Assembly (NCBI RefSeq): GCF_024385465.1
Contig: NZ_JANFLS010000005.1
Span: 1 to 64,000, forward strand
Source of the DNA: Arthrobacter sp. zg-Y844
Lineage (GTDB): Bacteria > Actinomycetota > Actinomycetes > Actinomycetales > Micrococcaceae
Direction of reading: 5' to 3'
DNA length: 64,000 nt
A model generated the notes under the pieces. The model had not been told where the DNA came from, searched no databases, and was given only the letters and a program-made list of their open reading frames with translations. Numbering within the stretch: position 1 is the first letter of the stretch; the number at the start of each line of letters is the position of its first letter. This document shows positions 53,854 through 62,215 of the stretch, piece after piece. Both the position numbers and the translations under genes were made by a program.

Positions 53854-54946
53854 ATTCTTCCTCGTCCGCATGATGCACCTCGATGATGCCCTGGGCTTCC
53901 ATTTCGCGGATGGCCCGGACAATGTTGGCGCGTGCTTCTTCCACCTGCGAGAGGCGGGCGGGACCGGAAACCTTGATTTCGTCGTCGAGCAGTTCGCGGT
54001 TGCGCTCGGAGACGTTGGTGCGGATGGCGTCCAGCACCGCCTCGGAAGCACCCTTCATGGCCAGGGCCAGGGTGCCCACATCGATGCCGCGCAGCACCAG
54101 CTGCACGTCCCGGCGTTCGAGCTTGACCAGATCGGCGAAGGTAAGCATCCGGGAGCGGACTTCTTCCGCCAGCTCCGGATCGCGTTCCTCGAGCGCCTCG
54201 AGCAGCGCGCGTTCGGTGACTGCGTCGGAGCGGTTGATGATTTCCACCAGCGGCTGCACGCCGCCGATGGCATCGGTGGCCTCGCGGGCGGCGCCCAGCG
54301 CCGAGGCACGTGCCCGCAGCGTTTCGGCGACCACGCGCACGGCTTCCGGGGTAGCGCGGGCCATGGTTGCAATGGCCTGCGCGACGTCGGTGCGCAGCTC
54401 CGCGCTCAGGCCGGTCAGCACGGCTGAGGCGCGCTGGGGACGCATATGCGCCAGGACCAGCGCAATGGTCTGCGGCAGCTCGCCGTCCAGCAGGGAAATC
54501 ACCTGGTTGGGCTCGGCGGTTTCGAGGAATTCGAAGGACTTGCCCGCCATCGAGGAGGCCAGGCGTTCCATCACGCCGGAGGCACGCTCGACACCGAAGG
54601 ACGCTTCAAGCAGTCCCATGGCGACGTCGCGGCCGCCGTGGGCGCGGCGGCGGCCCTCAATGGTCATCTCGTAGAACTCGTTGATGGCATCCTCGGCCAC
54701 GGAAGAGTCCACCCGGCGAAGCCGGACAATCTCCGCCGCGATGGCCTGCGCCTCGGCCTCGGTGAACTGCTGCATAACCACCGCGGCCCGGGAGGTTTCC
54801 AGCTGCATCAAAATGATGGCAGCCTTCTGGGTGCCGGTCAGCTCGCCGGATCCCGCATCCGTCCGGGCGCCGCTCAGGGCAAGGGCGGACCCGTTCGAGG
54901 CGGCGGCAAAGGGCAGTCCGGCCGGGGCAGTGGCAAGGTCGGTCAT
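53843..54946 (-). CDS. fliG: flagellar motor switch protein FliG
   Basis: Rotor protein of 367 aa made of armadillo-like helices. Conserved stretches are TGTQKAAIILMQLETSRAAVVMQQFTEAEAQAI, HMRPQRASAVLTGLS and the C-terminal torque domain with FADLVKLERRDVQLVLRGID and VSERNRELLDDEI. Overlaps fliF and fliH. Confidence 0.96.
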   Translation of the reverse strand: MTDLATAPAGLPFAAASNGSALALSGARTDAGSGELTGTQKAAIILMQLETSRAAVVMQQFTEAEAQAIAAEIVRLRRVDSSVAEDAINEFYEMTIEGRRRAHGGRDVAMGLLEASFGVERASGVMERLASSMAGKSFEFLETAEPNQVISLLDGELPQTIALVLAHMRPQRASAVLTGLSAELRTDVAQAIATMARATPEAVRVVAETLRARASALGAAREATDAIGGVQPLVEIINRSDAVTERALLEALEERDPELAEEVRSRMLTFADLVKLERRDVQLVLRGIDVGTLALAMKGASEAVLDAIRTNVSERNRELLDDEIKVSGPARLSQVEEARANIVRAIREMEAQGIIEVHHADEEEYVY

Positions 54947-56538
54947 GCTCGGGTGTCCTCCATGAGGTTGCGCAGGTAGTCAGCGGTGCGAACCGGGTCC
55001 TGTGCTGCCAAGGCGTCGAGTTCGGCCCGCTTGCGGTCCTGGTCCACGGCAGCAGCCACAATCTGCATGGAGGCCGTGTCTGTGGAAACGAGCGGGGCGG
55101 GTTCGCTCAGCATGGTGAGGCCTGCGGCCGGTGCCAGCGGATCCAGCTCCGGCAGTTCTCCAATGTCGATGGCTTCGCGGTTCTGCCGGCGGGAGCGCAT
55201 GGCGTAGGCGACCAGGGCCAGGATGACCACCAGGACGATGCCGGCCACGATGATTCCCATCTGGAGCATCTGTGCCCGGCGTTCGGCTTCTTCTTCTGCC
55301 TGTGCCTCGGCCAGGGCATCCCGCGCGCTGGTGGCGCCGTCCGCGTTGAAGGAGACCATTTCGACCGTGATCTCGTCACCGCGCTCGGCGTTGATGCCGG
55401 CGGCGGTGGCGACCAGGGCTTCCAGGTCTGCCACGTTCAATCCGGCGGCCGCATTGGTATTCAGTGCCACGGAGATCGTCTGGCGGTTCAGGGAACCGGC
55501 CGGGATGTCCCGGGTTTCGGTCACCTTGTTCACCGCGTTGTTCTTGGTGCTCGTTTCGGAGCGGAAGGCGCCGTCGTCGTTACCTCCGTTGGGCACCGCG
55601 ATGTTGTCCGGTCCCAGGATGCCCGCTGCGCTGCCGTTGGCACCGCCGGTGTATTCCTCGGTGCTGGTGGCTTCGTTCAGGGCCGGGGTGTCCTGCGGCG
55701 CGGTGAAGGATTCCTCCACCCGGTTGGCGGACTCGTAGTTCATGTCGGCTGCCACGGCTACGGTGGCGTTGCCGGGACCCACTACGCGGTCCAGCATGGT
55801 CTGCACGGAGGCGGTGACCCGCTCCTCGTAATCGGTGGCCTGCTTGTCGGCCGAACCGACAGTGCCGGTGCCGACGGCGGACAGCACGGTGCCGGTGGCA
55901 TCGATAACGGCGACGTCGGTGGACTGCATACCGTCAACCGAGGCTGAGGTCAGGTGCACAATGGCGGAGACCTGGTCCGAGCTGAGCGTGGTCCCGTTCT
56001 GCGTTTCCACGAATACGGATGCGGTGGGATCGGCTTTTTTGGAAACGAACACCGTGTCTTCGGGGATGGCCAGCTGCACGGAGGCGTTCTTCACGCCGTC
56101 GATGGCACCTACGGTCTTGGCGATCTCGCCTTCCAGGGCCCGCTTGTAGGTTACGGACTGCTGGAATTCCGAGGAGGTGACTCCCATTTCGTCCAGCAGC
56201 GAGTAGCCGCCGCTGGACTCGGACGGCAGGCCGGCACCTGCGGCCTTGAGCCGCTGGTCGTACACGAATTCCTCCGGCACCATGATGGTGCCGCCGCCGT
56301 TGGCCACCTCGTAGGGAACGCCGTCGGTCTTGAGCTGTTCCACGATGCTGTTGGCATCCGTGGCTTCGAGGCCGGAGAACAGCGGGGTGTAGGCCGGCTT
56401 GGTCAGCCAGGAGGCAAGCAGCGCAATGCCCAGGGCCACCACGGCAATACCGATAATGGCGATGGTCTTCTGCGCCAGGGTGAACTGGCCTGCCGTCTTG
56501 CCCAGCCGGCCGGTCATCGCGCTCATGGGTCCGGGCAT
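54943..56538 (-). CDS. fliF: flagellar MS-ring protein FliF
   Basis: Ring protein of 531 aa with two membrane segments: TIAIIGIAVVALGIALLASWL (about 26-46) and MGIIVAGIVLVVILALVAYAM (about 425-445). Ring-building motifs between them include YEVANGGGTIMVPEE and the export-gate-facing KRALEGEIAKTVGAIDGVKNASVQL. The C-terminal tail should bind FliG. Confidence 0.96.
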   Translation of the reverse strand: MPGPMSAMTGRLGKTAGQFTLAQKTIAIIGIAVVALGIALLASWLTKPAYTPLFSGLEATDANSIVEQLKTDGVPYEVANGGGTIMVPEEFVYDQRLKAAGAGLPSESSGGYSLLDEMGVTSSEFQQSVTYKRALEGEIAKTVGAIDGVKNASVQLAIPEDTVFVSKKADPTASVFVETQNGTTLSSDQVSAIVHLTSASVDGMQSTDVAVIDATGTVLSAVGTGTVGSADKQATDYEERVTASVQTMLDRVVGPGNATVAVAADMNYESANRVEESFTAPQDTPALNEATSTEEYTGGANGSAAGILGPDNIAVPNGGNDDGAFRSETSTKNNAVNKVTETRDIPAGSLNRQTISVALNTNAAAGLNVADLEALVATAAGINAERGDEITVEMVSFNADGATSARDALAEAQAEEEAERRAQMLQMGIIVAGIVLVVILALVAYAMRSRRQNREAIDIGELPELDPLAPAAGLTMLSEPAPLVSTDTASMQIVAAAVDQDRKRAELDALAAQDPVRTADYLRNLMEDTRA

Positions 56539-56843
56539 CAGGCCTGCATCCGCATGATCTCGTTGAACGCGTCAACACCCTTGTTCCGCACTGCGGCGAC
56601 AAGTTCCAGCGTGACGGAGGCCCGGGTGGACGCGATGGTGGCTGCGTGGATGTCATCAAGGTCGCCGGTCACGGCCTGCACGGCGAGTGTCTTGGACGTG
56701 GACTGCAGTTCGGTGACGTTGTCTACGGCTCCGGTGAGCTGCGTGGCAAAGGAGGAACCGTCAGTGGAGACGGCAGGCTTTACGGCTTCCACGTATCCCG
56801 TCGGCGTGGTGCTGCTGACTGCGGCGATGGCGGGAACGGGCAT
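56538..56843 (-). CDS. fliE: MS ring-rod junction protein FliE
   Basis: Protein of 101 aa. The conserved C-terminal half is VQAVTGDLDDIHAATIASTRASVTLELVAAVRNKGVDAFNEIMRMQA. First rod substrate exported. Shares 1 bp with each neighbour. Confidence 0.93.
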   Translation of the reverse strand: MPVPAIAAVSSTTPTGYVEAVKPAVSTDGSSFATQLTGAVDNVTELQSTSKTLAVQAVTGDLDDIHAATIASTRASVTLELVAAVRNKGVDAFNEIMRMQA

Positions 56844-57235
56844 TAGGAGCGTCCAATCTGCAGTGCTGCTTCGTATGTGCTCTTGGCACGGTCGACCACG
56901 GCGGCATTCGCTTCATAGCCGCGCTGGGCAAGGATCAGGTTGCCCATTTGCTCCGACAGGTCAATGTCCGGGTAACGGACGTAGCCTTCGGCGTCGGCGA
57001 GGGCGTGGTCCGGCTGGTAGACCATCCGGCCTTCGGCGTCGCCGTACTCCACGCCTGTGACGTGGACTCCGCTGCCTTCCCGGCCTTCCTGGGCTACGAC
57101 GTAGCGGGCCTGGAAAGCAGCACCGTCGGTGCTGGAGACATTGTTGGCGTTGGCCAGGTTGTCGGAAACTGCATCCAGCCACTTACGGTGCGTGGTGAGT
57201 CCGGTTGCGGCAATGCCGATGGCATCGAAAGTCAT
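56843..57235 (-). CDS. flgC: flagellar basal-body rod protein FlgC
   Basis: Proximal rod protein of 130 aa: IGIAATGLTTHRKWLDAVSDNLANANN at the N-terminus and MGNLILAQRGYEANAAVVDRAKSTYEAAL at the C-terminus, the rod-family helices. Confidence 0.95.
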   Translation of the reverse strand: MTFDAIGIAATGLTTHRKWLDAVSDNLANANNVSSTDGAAFQARYVVAQEGREGSGVHVTGVEYGDAEGRMVYQPDHALADAEGYVRYPDIDLSEQMGNLILAQRGYEANAAVVDRAKSTYEAALQIGRS

Positions 57236-57576
57236 TAGTTGGTCCTCAATGCCGTGCGGAGGGAATTGGCTTCTCCGCCAACGGCTTGGGTGGCGAACTG
57301 GTAGCGCAGCACGGTGTCGATATTGGACAGTGTTTCGGTGTCCAGGTTGACGTTGCTGCCGTCCAGGCGGGTGGGTTCAAGGGAACGCGAGGTGGTGGCG
57401 GCGACTGCTCCATTGCCGGCTTTTACCGACTTAGCGAGGGCGTCCTCGAAAGTGACGCGCTGGGCCTGGTAGCCGGGGGTATTCACATTCGCAATATTGT
57501 TTGCGATGGTCCGCTGACGGAGGGCAAGACCGTCCAGGGCGCTTTGCAGCGCAATGGAGGAGACGGAATCGAACAC
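57235..57576 (-). CDS. flgB: flagellar basal-body rod protein FlgB
   Basis: Proximal rod protein of 113 aa with LQSALDGLALRQRTIANNIANVNTPGYQAQRVTFEDAL. GTG start. First gene of the long basal-body operon; a sigma-28-type promoter lies 80 bp upstream. Confidence 0.95.
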   Translation of the reverse strand: MFDSVSSIALQSALDGLALRQRTIANNIANVNTPGYQAQRVTFEDALAKSVKAGNGAVAATTSRSLEPTRLDGSNVNLDTETLSNIDTVLRYQFATQAVGGEANSLRTALRTN

Positions 57577-57643
57577 AGTGAAACCCAGTTCTCGCTAAAG
57601 GGACAGTGCGGCCGATCCGTGGCCTCTTTCGTGAGCTATCCGT

Positions 57644-57682
57644 GCTCGTTAATGGTTATCGGCCGAATTAACGAGTAGGTAA
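57644..57682 (-). promoter_or_regulatory. flagellar-sigma promoter of the flgB operon with overlapping operator
   Basis: On the minus strand TTAC (57682-57679), 15 bp, GCCGATAA (57663-57656). The perfect inverted repeat CTCGTTAAT/ATTAACGAG (57645-57653 and 57667-57675) is centred on the -10, so a dimeric regulator could block or shape this promoter. Confidence 0.72.
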
Positions 57683-57761
57683 GCGGTAATCAAGTAATTC
57701 TTTTGGATTTTTGCAAGTATGCGGTATAGGAAAAGTAAGCAGTCTTCCGATTTCGCTGCTT

Positions 57762-58106
57762 TTAGCCGTCAACTTCGAGATAAACGGCCGACGCCGCGGG
57801 GCCGGGGACACTGCGAATCAGCAGGGACTGTTTCCGGTTGGTCCGCGACTCACTGCGCAGCTGGGCGTATGCCCGGGTCTGCGCCTTGGACAGCATCCGG
57901 GCACGGGTAACGAGCTCCTCGGGGAGCGGGCCGAGGTCCGCCGGAGGTTCCCAGTCGGCCGCCACCTCGCGGGCCTGTTCCGTGAGGGACTGTCCTTCGA
58001 GGAAGGACTCCAGGTTGTCTTCGAGCTGCGTGAGGACGAATTCCCAGAGCGCGAGGTTGGCCAGTTCCTCCGGGCCGCGGTAGGGTTCTGCCGATTCAGC
58101 CGACAC
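57762..58106 (-). CDS. FliT-like flagellar chaperone (putative)
   Basis: Helical protein of 114 aa from the GTG at 58106, chosen because GGGAGGGG precedes it and it overlaps the fliS end. Sequence: LANLALWEFVLTQLEDNLESFLEG, then PPADLGPLPEELVTRARMLSKAQTRAYAQLR. Position directly after fliS and predicted coiled coils suggest FliT, the FliD chaperone; sequence similarity alone would not prove it. The gene ends 80 bp before the flgB promoter. Confidence 0.68.
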   Translation of the reverse strand: MSAESAEPYRGPEELANLALWEFVLTQLEDNLESFLEGQSLTEQAREVAADWEPPADLGPLPEELVTRARMLSKAQTRAYAQLRSESRTNRKQSLLIRSVPGPAASAVYLEVDG

Positions 58107-58539
58107 CGAGAACCCCTCCCGGTGTGCCGGCGGCTGCGGGTGTTGCACCGGCGGCGGGGAGCTGTGCCGCCGCTTCATGCCAGGCCAGGCGGATCGGTTC
58201 GAGCAGGTCGATGCATTCCCGGGTCAGCTTTGCGTCCCGGCCGATGTTCGCGTTCATCAGGTTCGCCAACGAATAGGTGTAGATCCCGTGCAGGTTTTCC
58301 CCGCCCTCCCACACCTCGGTCTTCAGCGTGCCCATCAGCTCGGTGATGATGGCCTGGGCATGGAGCAGGTTCTCCGAAGCCACCGGCCACTCGGCATTCT
58401 GCTGCGCGGTTTCGGCCCGGGCAAGGTCCAGCAGCAACCGGTCGTAGAGCATGGTCAGGAGCCGGGCAGGCGAGGCCGAGAGCACGGCATTGCGTGCATA
58501 TTCGGCCCGTTTAGCTGCAAGTCCGTAGTTCACGGTCAC
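58096..58539 (-). CDS. fliS: flagellar export chaperone FliS
   Basis: Flagellin chaperone of 147 aa: SASPARLLTMLYDRLLLDLARAETAQQN, LLHAQAIITELMGTLKTEVWEGGENLHGIYTYSLANLMNANI. The C-terminal Ala/Gly tail is extra. Overlaps fliD by 4 bp. Confidence 0.93.
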   Translation of the reverse strand: MTVNYGLAAKRAEYARNAVLSASPARLLTMLYDRLLLDLARAETAQQNAEWPVASENLLHAQAIITELMGTLKTEVWEGGENLHGIYTYSLANLMNANIGRDAKLTRECIDLLEPIRLAWHEAAAQLPAAGATPAAAGTPGGVLGVG

Positions 58540-59870
58540 TTCTTACTCGAGGAGGCGGAGAGGGAGTCGAGCTGGCCGGTGAGCCAGTCCATCTGACTGT
58601 TGAGCGAGCCAAGTTTGACTTCAAGGTTGGTCCAGACGAGCTTCAACGTGGATTCGCGCGACGCCAGCCGGCGGTCCCATTGCTCAACCTGGCTGTTGAG
58701 CGACTTCACGGTGGATTCCTGGCTCTGGATCCGCTTGGTAATGGAGCCGTCGTACTTATCCGAGGCCGTCTTACCTACGGCCTCAACGCGGCTGGCAATT
58801 GCCTGCAGCGAAGCCTGGGTCTTTTCCGGATCCGCTGCGAGGGCGGCGGCGAACTTGTCGGCGTTGAACTCCACGGTGCCGTATTTGGTGAGGGTAATGC
58901 CGATGTCCGACGTCGAACGCCCGTCCAGCGAGCCGGTGGCCGCACCCATAATGGACTGCTTCAGGGAGCGGGTGGCCGAATCCCCGGTGAATACTCCACC
59001 AGTGGTCTTGGTGACGCCGTCGGAGGTATCGATCGTCACGGCGGAGTTCCGGTCCATGTAGCCGAAAACATCCGTCAGGGTGGCCACCAGGGAGGCCGCG
59101 ACGGCCGAAATCGCCTTGACGTCCCGGCTCACTGCCACGTTGACCGGATCGGCGGACACCGCGGAGACCGTGATGTCCACACCGGGCATCAGGTCCGTGA
59201 AGGTGTTGGTGGCGGAGGTGATCTTCGTTTCGGCTCCGGCCACCCCGGCCCACAGGGTGACCTCGGCGTCCTGACCGGCGCGGATGGCACCCAGGTCCGT
59301 GCCGTTCTGCGAGACGGTAAACGCACCGGCCGAGCCCGTGGCGGAGGCACTGAACTGCATCCGGTACTGGGCGACGCCGTCCACGCTGCCGGCAGCGATC
59401 TTGACGGCGGTGACACCCAGGTTGGCTTTGTTGACGGTGCTGATGACCTGATCCAGGCTCTTGCCTGCCGTGTCCAGCTCGGTGATGGTTCCGTTGGCGG
59501 AGATGGAAAGGGCGTCGCCGTTGGGCCACGCCGCCATGGCGCCAGAAAGGGAGACCTGTGCCGTGGCCAGTTTGTTCACCGTGATGTCCAGCGAGCCTGC
59601 GGCAGCGCCGGCCTTGGTGGTGGCCGTGACGCTGGCGGAGCCGGTGACGGCGGCGTAGCGGTCCGTTCCACCTGCCTTGGCGATCTTCCCGGCGGCTTCG
59701 GTCAGGGAAGCGATCTTGGTGTTGAGGTTCTGCAGGGCGGTCACAAAGAGCTGGTTGCTCTCGACCTTGTCCTTCAGGAGCTTCTGCGGGCGGGCTTCGA
59801 TCTTCATCAGGTCCGCAATCATGGCGGTGGTGTCGATGCCGCTGATCAGCCCGTCAATGCCTAGCGCCAT
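58536..59870 (-). CDS. fliD: flagellar filament cap protein FliD
   Basis: Cap protein of 444 aa. The N-terminal D0-D1 region (LGIDGLISGIDTTAMIADLMKIEARPQKLLKDKVESNQ) and C-terminal coiled coil (KRIQSQESTVKSLNSQVEQWDRRLASRESTLKLVWTNLEVKLGSLNSQMDWLTGQL) are typical. Its leader carries five TCCTGC repeats (GCAGGA in the mRNA). Confidence 0.94.
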   Translation of the reverse strand: MALGIDGLISGIDTTAMIADLMKIEARPQKLLKDKVESNQLFVTALQNLNTKIASLTEAAGKIAKAGGTDRYAAVTGSASVTATTKAGAAAGSLDITVNKLATAQVSLSGAMAAWPNGDALSISANGTITELDTAGKSLDQVISTVNKANLGVTAVKIAAGSVDGVAQYRMQFSASATGSAGAFTVSQNGTDLGAIRAGQDAEVTLWAGVAGAETKITSATNTFTDLMPGVDITVSAVSADPVNVAVSRDVKAISAVAASLVATLTDVFGYMDRNSAVTIDTSDGVTKTTGGVFTGDSATRSLKQSIMGAATGSLDGRSTSDIGITLTKYGTVEFNADKFAAALAADPEKTQASLQAIASRVEAVGKTASDKYDGSITKRIQSQESTVKSLNSQVEQWDRRLASRESTLKLVWTNLEVKLGSLNSQMDWLTGQLDSLSASSSKK

Positions 59871-59889
59871 GAAAATGCTCCTTGAGAAG

Positions 59890-59954
59890 TCCTGCCGTGT
59901 CCTGCTGGTGTCTTACGGGATCCTGCTGGGTCCTGCTGGGGCTACATGTCCTGC
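59890..59954. repeat. five copies of TCCTGC in the fliD leader
   Basis: Copies start at 59890, 59900, 59921, 59931 and 59949; two form an exact 10-bp tandem TCCTGCTGGG. In the fliD mRNA they read GCAGGA. Unexplained; multiple GGA motifs could matter for CsrA. Confidence 0.7.
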
Positions 59955-59980
59955 GGTGACAAACAGAAGGCAGGGAATGG

Positions 59981-60029
59981 GCTGGCGGCGGGAAGCGTGA
60001 GGTCCAAGTCATGTTTCCCCGCCGCCAGC
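59981..60029 (-). terminator. hairpin after fliC
   Basis: GCTGGCGGCGGG (59981-59992) pairs with CCCGCCGCCAGC (60018-60029) across a 25-nt loop, 58 bp beyond the fliC stop. Probably ends or protects the flagellin mRNA. Confidence 0.6.
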
Positions 60030-60086
60030 GGCCATTCACCTGCCGGTTCTGCGGTTACTGCTGATGAATCTGGTCAGGCGCTGCTA

Positions 60087-60923
60087 CTACTGCAGGAGCG
60101 ACATAACGCCGGAGTTCATCTGGTTGGCCTGGGCCAGCATCGCGGTAGCGGCCTGGGAGAGGATCTGGGACTTGGTGAAGTTACCCATTTCCGCAGCCAT
60201 GTCCGTGTCGCGGATGCGGGAGTTGGCCGAGGAGAGGTTCTCCACGGACACCGCGATGGAGCGCGAGGTGGACTCGAGGCGGTTCTGCTGTGCACCCAAG
60301 GTGGCGCGCTGATCAGAGGTGGCCGCGATGGCCGTGTCCAGTGAGGCGGTGGCCAACGCAGCGTTTGCCTGCGAATCGACGGCCAGCGTGCCCATATCTT
60401 CCAGCGTCTTGGCAACGTTGGCCAGGGTAACGTCGATGGTCTCGTCGGCATCGGCGCCGACCTGGATCTTCAGGGTGCCGGCCACTGCACCGGAGGTTAC
60501 CGTGTTGTCCAGCAGCTGGATGCCGTTGAAGTTCGTGGTGTCCTTGATCCGGCCGAGCTCCGAGGTCAGTGCGGTGACTTCGGTCTGGATCGCCGTACGC
60601 GACTCTTCGTTGTTCGTATCGTTAGCAGCCTGAACCGTCAGGTCACGCATACGGTTGAGGATGTTGTGGACCTCGGTCAGGGCGCCTTCAGCAGTCTGGA
60701 TGAGGCTGATGCCGTCCTGGGCGTTGCGGCCGGCCTGCGTCAGACCGGAAACCTGGTTCTTCAGGCCTTCGGAGATTGCCAGGCCTGCAGCGTCGTCAGC
60801 CGCACGGTTGATGCGCATACCGCTGGAGAGGCGCTCCACCGACTTGGCCTGGTTCGTCTGGTTCAGGTTCAGGTTGCGCATGGCGTTGAGCGACGAAACG
60901 TTGGTGTTGATTGTGAAACCCAT
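60087..60923 (-). CDS. fliC: flagellin
   Basis: Filament subunit of 278 aa, a short form with essentially only the D0/D1 core. N-terminal INTNVSSLNAMRNLNLNQTNQAKSVERLSSGMRINRAADDAAGLAI and C-terminal NLSSANSRIRDTDMAAEMGNFTKSQILSQAATAMLAQANQ are strongly conserved, with little variable domain between. Single-gene transcript from its own flagellar promoter, with CsrA-type sites in the leader. Confidence 0.97.
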   Translation of the reverse strand: MGFTINTNVSSLNAMRNLNLNQTNQAKSVERLSSGMRINRAADDAAGLAISEGLKNQVSGLTQAGRNAQDGISLIQTAEGALTEVHNILNRMRDLTVQAANDTNNEESRTAIQTEVTALTSELGRIKDTTNFNGIQLLDNTVTSGAVAGTLKIQVGADADETIDVTLANVAKTLEDMGTLAVDSQANAALATASLDTAIAATSDQRATLGAQQNRLESTSRSIAVSVENLSSANSRIRDTDMAAEMGNFTKSQILSQAATAMLAQANQMNSGVMSLLQ

Positions 60924-60930
60924 GATGTAT

Positions 60931-60974
60931 TCCTCCGTGAGTGGGCTGTACTAACAGGCCCTTCCGTGGGCCTG
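60931..60974 (-). promoter_or_regulatory. putative CsrA-binding sites in the fliC leader
   Basis: On the mRNA strand a 7-bp hairpin CAGGCCC/GGGCCTG (60974-60955) presents ACGGAA in its 6-nt loop. A second ACGGAGG (60938-60932) is the Shine-Dalgarno sequence. Two ANGGA motifs, one looped and one on the ribosome site, is the layout of CsrA repression of Bacillus hag mRNA. Confidence 0.68.
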
Positions 60975-60983
60975 CAACCATAG

Positions 60984-61010
60984 CTATCGGCGGAGCACCG
61001 ACGGGTGTTA
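60984..61010 (-). promoter_or_regulatory. flagellar-sigma promoter of fliC
   Basis: TAACACCC (61010-61003), 11 bp, GCCGATAG (60991-60984) on the minus strand; in short form TAAC-N15-GCCGATAG, close to the sigma-28/WhiG consensus TAAA-N15-GCCGATAA. Confidence 0.8.
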
Positions 61011-61058
61011 GCAGTTCTGAAAAAGAATTCGAAAAAAGATTTAAGTGCGGCGGTAAGC

Positions 61059-62054
61059 CTAGGAAGCGGCCGGATTGAAAGTTGCCGGGCGGCCCGGAAC
61101 ACCCGTAAGTCCGGGCACAAAAGCCTGCGCGCCGGGAAGGGCCGGGGCCAGATGGTGCCGGGTGATGCCGCCGGCGGTGCGTTCTCCCACTGAGGTGAGA
61201 TAGGCGTTGCGGCGTGCCGGTGCAATCCGGGACTGGAGTTCCGGTGCCGCAGCAGCGTCGGAGTAATGCGTGCCCAGGCCGTCCCGAAGGAGGCGGACCG
61301 CTTCGGCCCGTTGCTGGGACACGGCCGAGTGGGTGCTGCCGAGTTCTTCGGCGATTTCCTTGACCGTGCGGTCGTGGAAGTAGATCTCCTCCACTACATA
61401 CCGCATCTTTTCCGGCAGGGCGGCGACGGCGGCCTGCAGGTACTTCAAGCGCTCGGAGGCCAGGAGGGAACCCTCGGGCGACGGCATGTCCGCGATCAGG
61501 AAATCCGTGGCGGATTCGTCCAGGCTGGACACTGTGCGGGAAGCATCCGACAGTGCATCCTCAGCCACAGTGCGGTCCACACCCAAGGCGGAGGCAATCT
61601 CGTCCACATTGGGAGTGCGGCCCAGGGCGCCGGTGAGGGTTTCCTTCACCGCCAGGGTTTCCTTGATCCGCCGGCGGGCGGATCGCGTGGCCCAGTCATT
61701 GGAACGCATTTCATCCGCAAAGGCACCGACGATGCGTCGGCGGGCATAGGCTCCAAAGGGAACACCCAGGTCCGGATCGAACGAGTCGGCAGACGTTATA
61801 AGGGCAATGGATCCAGCCGAGGCCAGGTCGTCACGCGACAGGTGCGTGGCCTTGGCGCAGACTTCGGATACGAGATAACCAACCAAAGGCAGATTTTCCA
61901 CAACCATTGCATTACGTTCAGCGCGATTCAATTTGGACCCCCAAGCCCTTGTTCCCCAACTGTCCCCCAATACTGCGACCAGTTGCGCGCCTGCTTCGTG
62001 GTCAGTGGCTGAGTCCGCTGGTGGATCCACGCTGAAGCGCTTTAGCTGAAACAT
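61059..62054 (-). CDS. fliA: FliA/WhiG-type flagellar sigma factor
   Basis: Sigma-28 family factor of 331 aa. Region 2: ENLPLVGYLVSEVCAKATHLSRDDLASAGSIALITSADSFDPDLGVPFGAYARRRIVGAFADEMRS. Region 3: VKETLTGALGRTPNVDEIASALGVD. Region 4: LPEKMRYVVEEIYFHDRTVKEIAEELGSTHSAVSQQRAEAVRLL. An N-terminal extension of about 45 and a C-terminal tail of about 75 residues are unusual. It is divergent from flgN and reads towards fliC. It should recognise the three GCCGATA promoters noted here; an anti-sigma factor (FlgM) is not in the window. Confidence 0.93.
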   Translation of the reverse strand: MFQLKRFSVDPPADSATDHEAGAQLVAVLGDSWGTRAWGSKLNRAERNAMVVENLPLVGYLVSEVCAKATHLSRDDLASAGSIALITSADSFDPDLGVPFGAYARRRIVGAFADEMRSNDWATRSARRRIKETLAVKETLTGALGRTPNVDEIASALGVDRTVAEDALSDASRTVSSLDESATDFLIADMPSPEGSLLASERLKYLQAAVAALPEKMRYVVEEIYFHDRTVKEIAEELGSTHSAVSQQRAEAVRLLRDGLGTHYSDAAAAPELQSRIAPARRNAYLTSVGERTAGGITRHHLAPALPGAQAFVPGLTGVPGRPATFNPAAS

Positions 62055-62059
62055 ACCAC

Positions 62060-62086
62060 TTACATTGAAGATGAACCGGCCGATAG
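62060..62086 (+). promoter_or_regulatory. flagellar-sigma promoter of flgN-flgK
   Basis: TTAC (62060-62063), 15 bp, GCCGATAG (62079-62086) on the plus strand, 129 bp before flgN. Same spacing as the flgB and fliC promoters. Confidence 0.7.
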
Positions 62087-62215
62087 TGATTTGTGGCGGA
62101 CGTATTGGAATGCGGACGCCAAACCAAAGACTTTTGCCGCAGGTTGGGGCCTGAAATCAGACGTCTTATTCCACTTTAGAGACATTCAGTGCACCACCTA
62201 GGAGGTGAGCAACGC

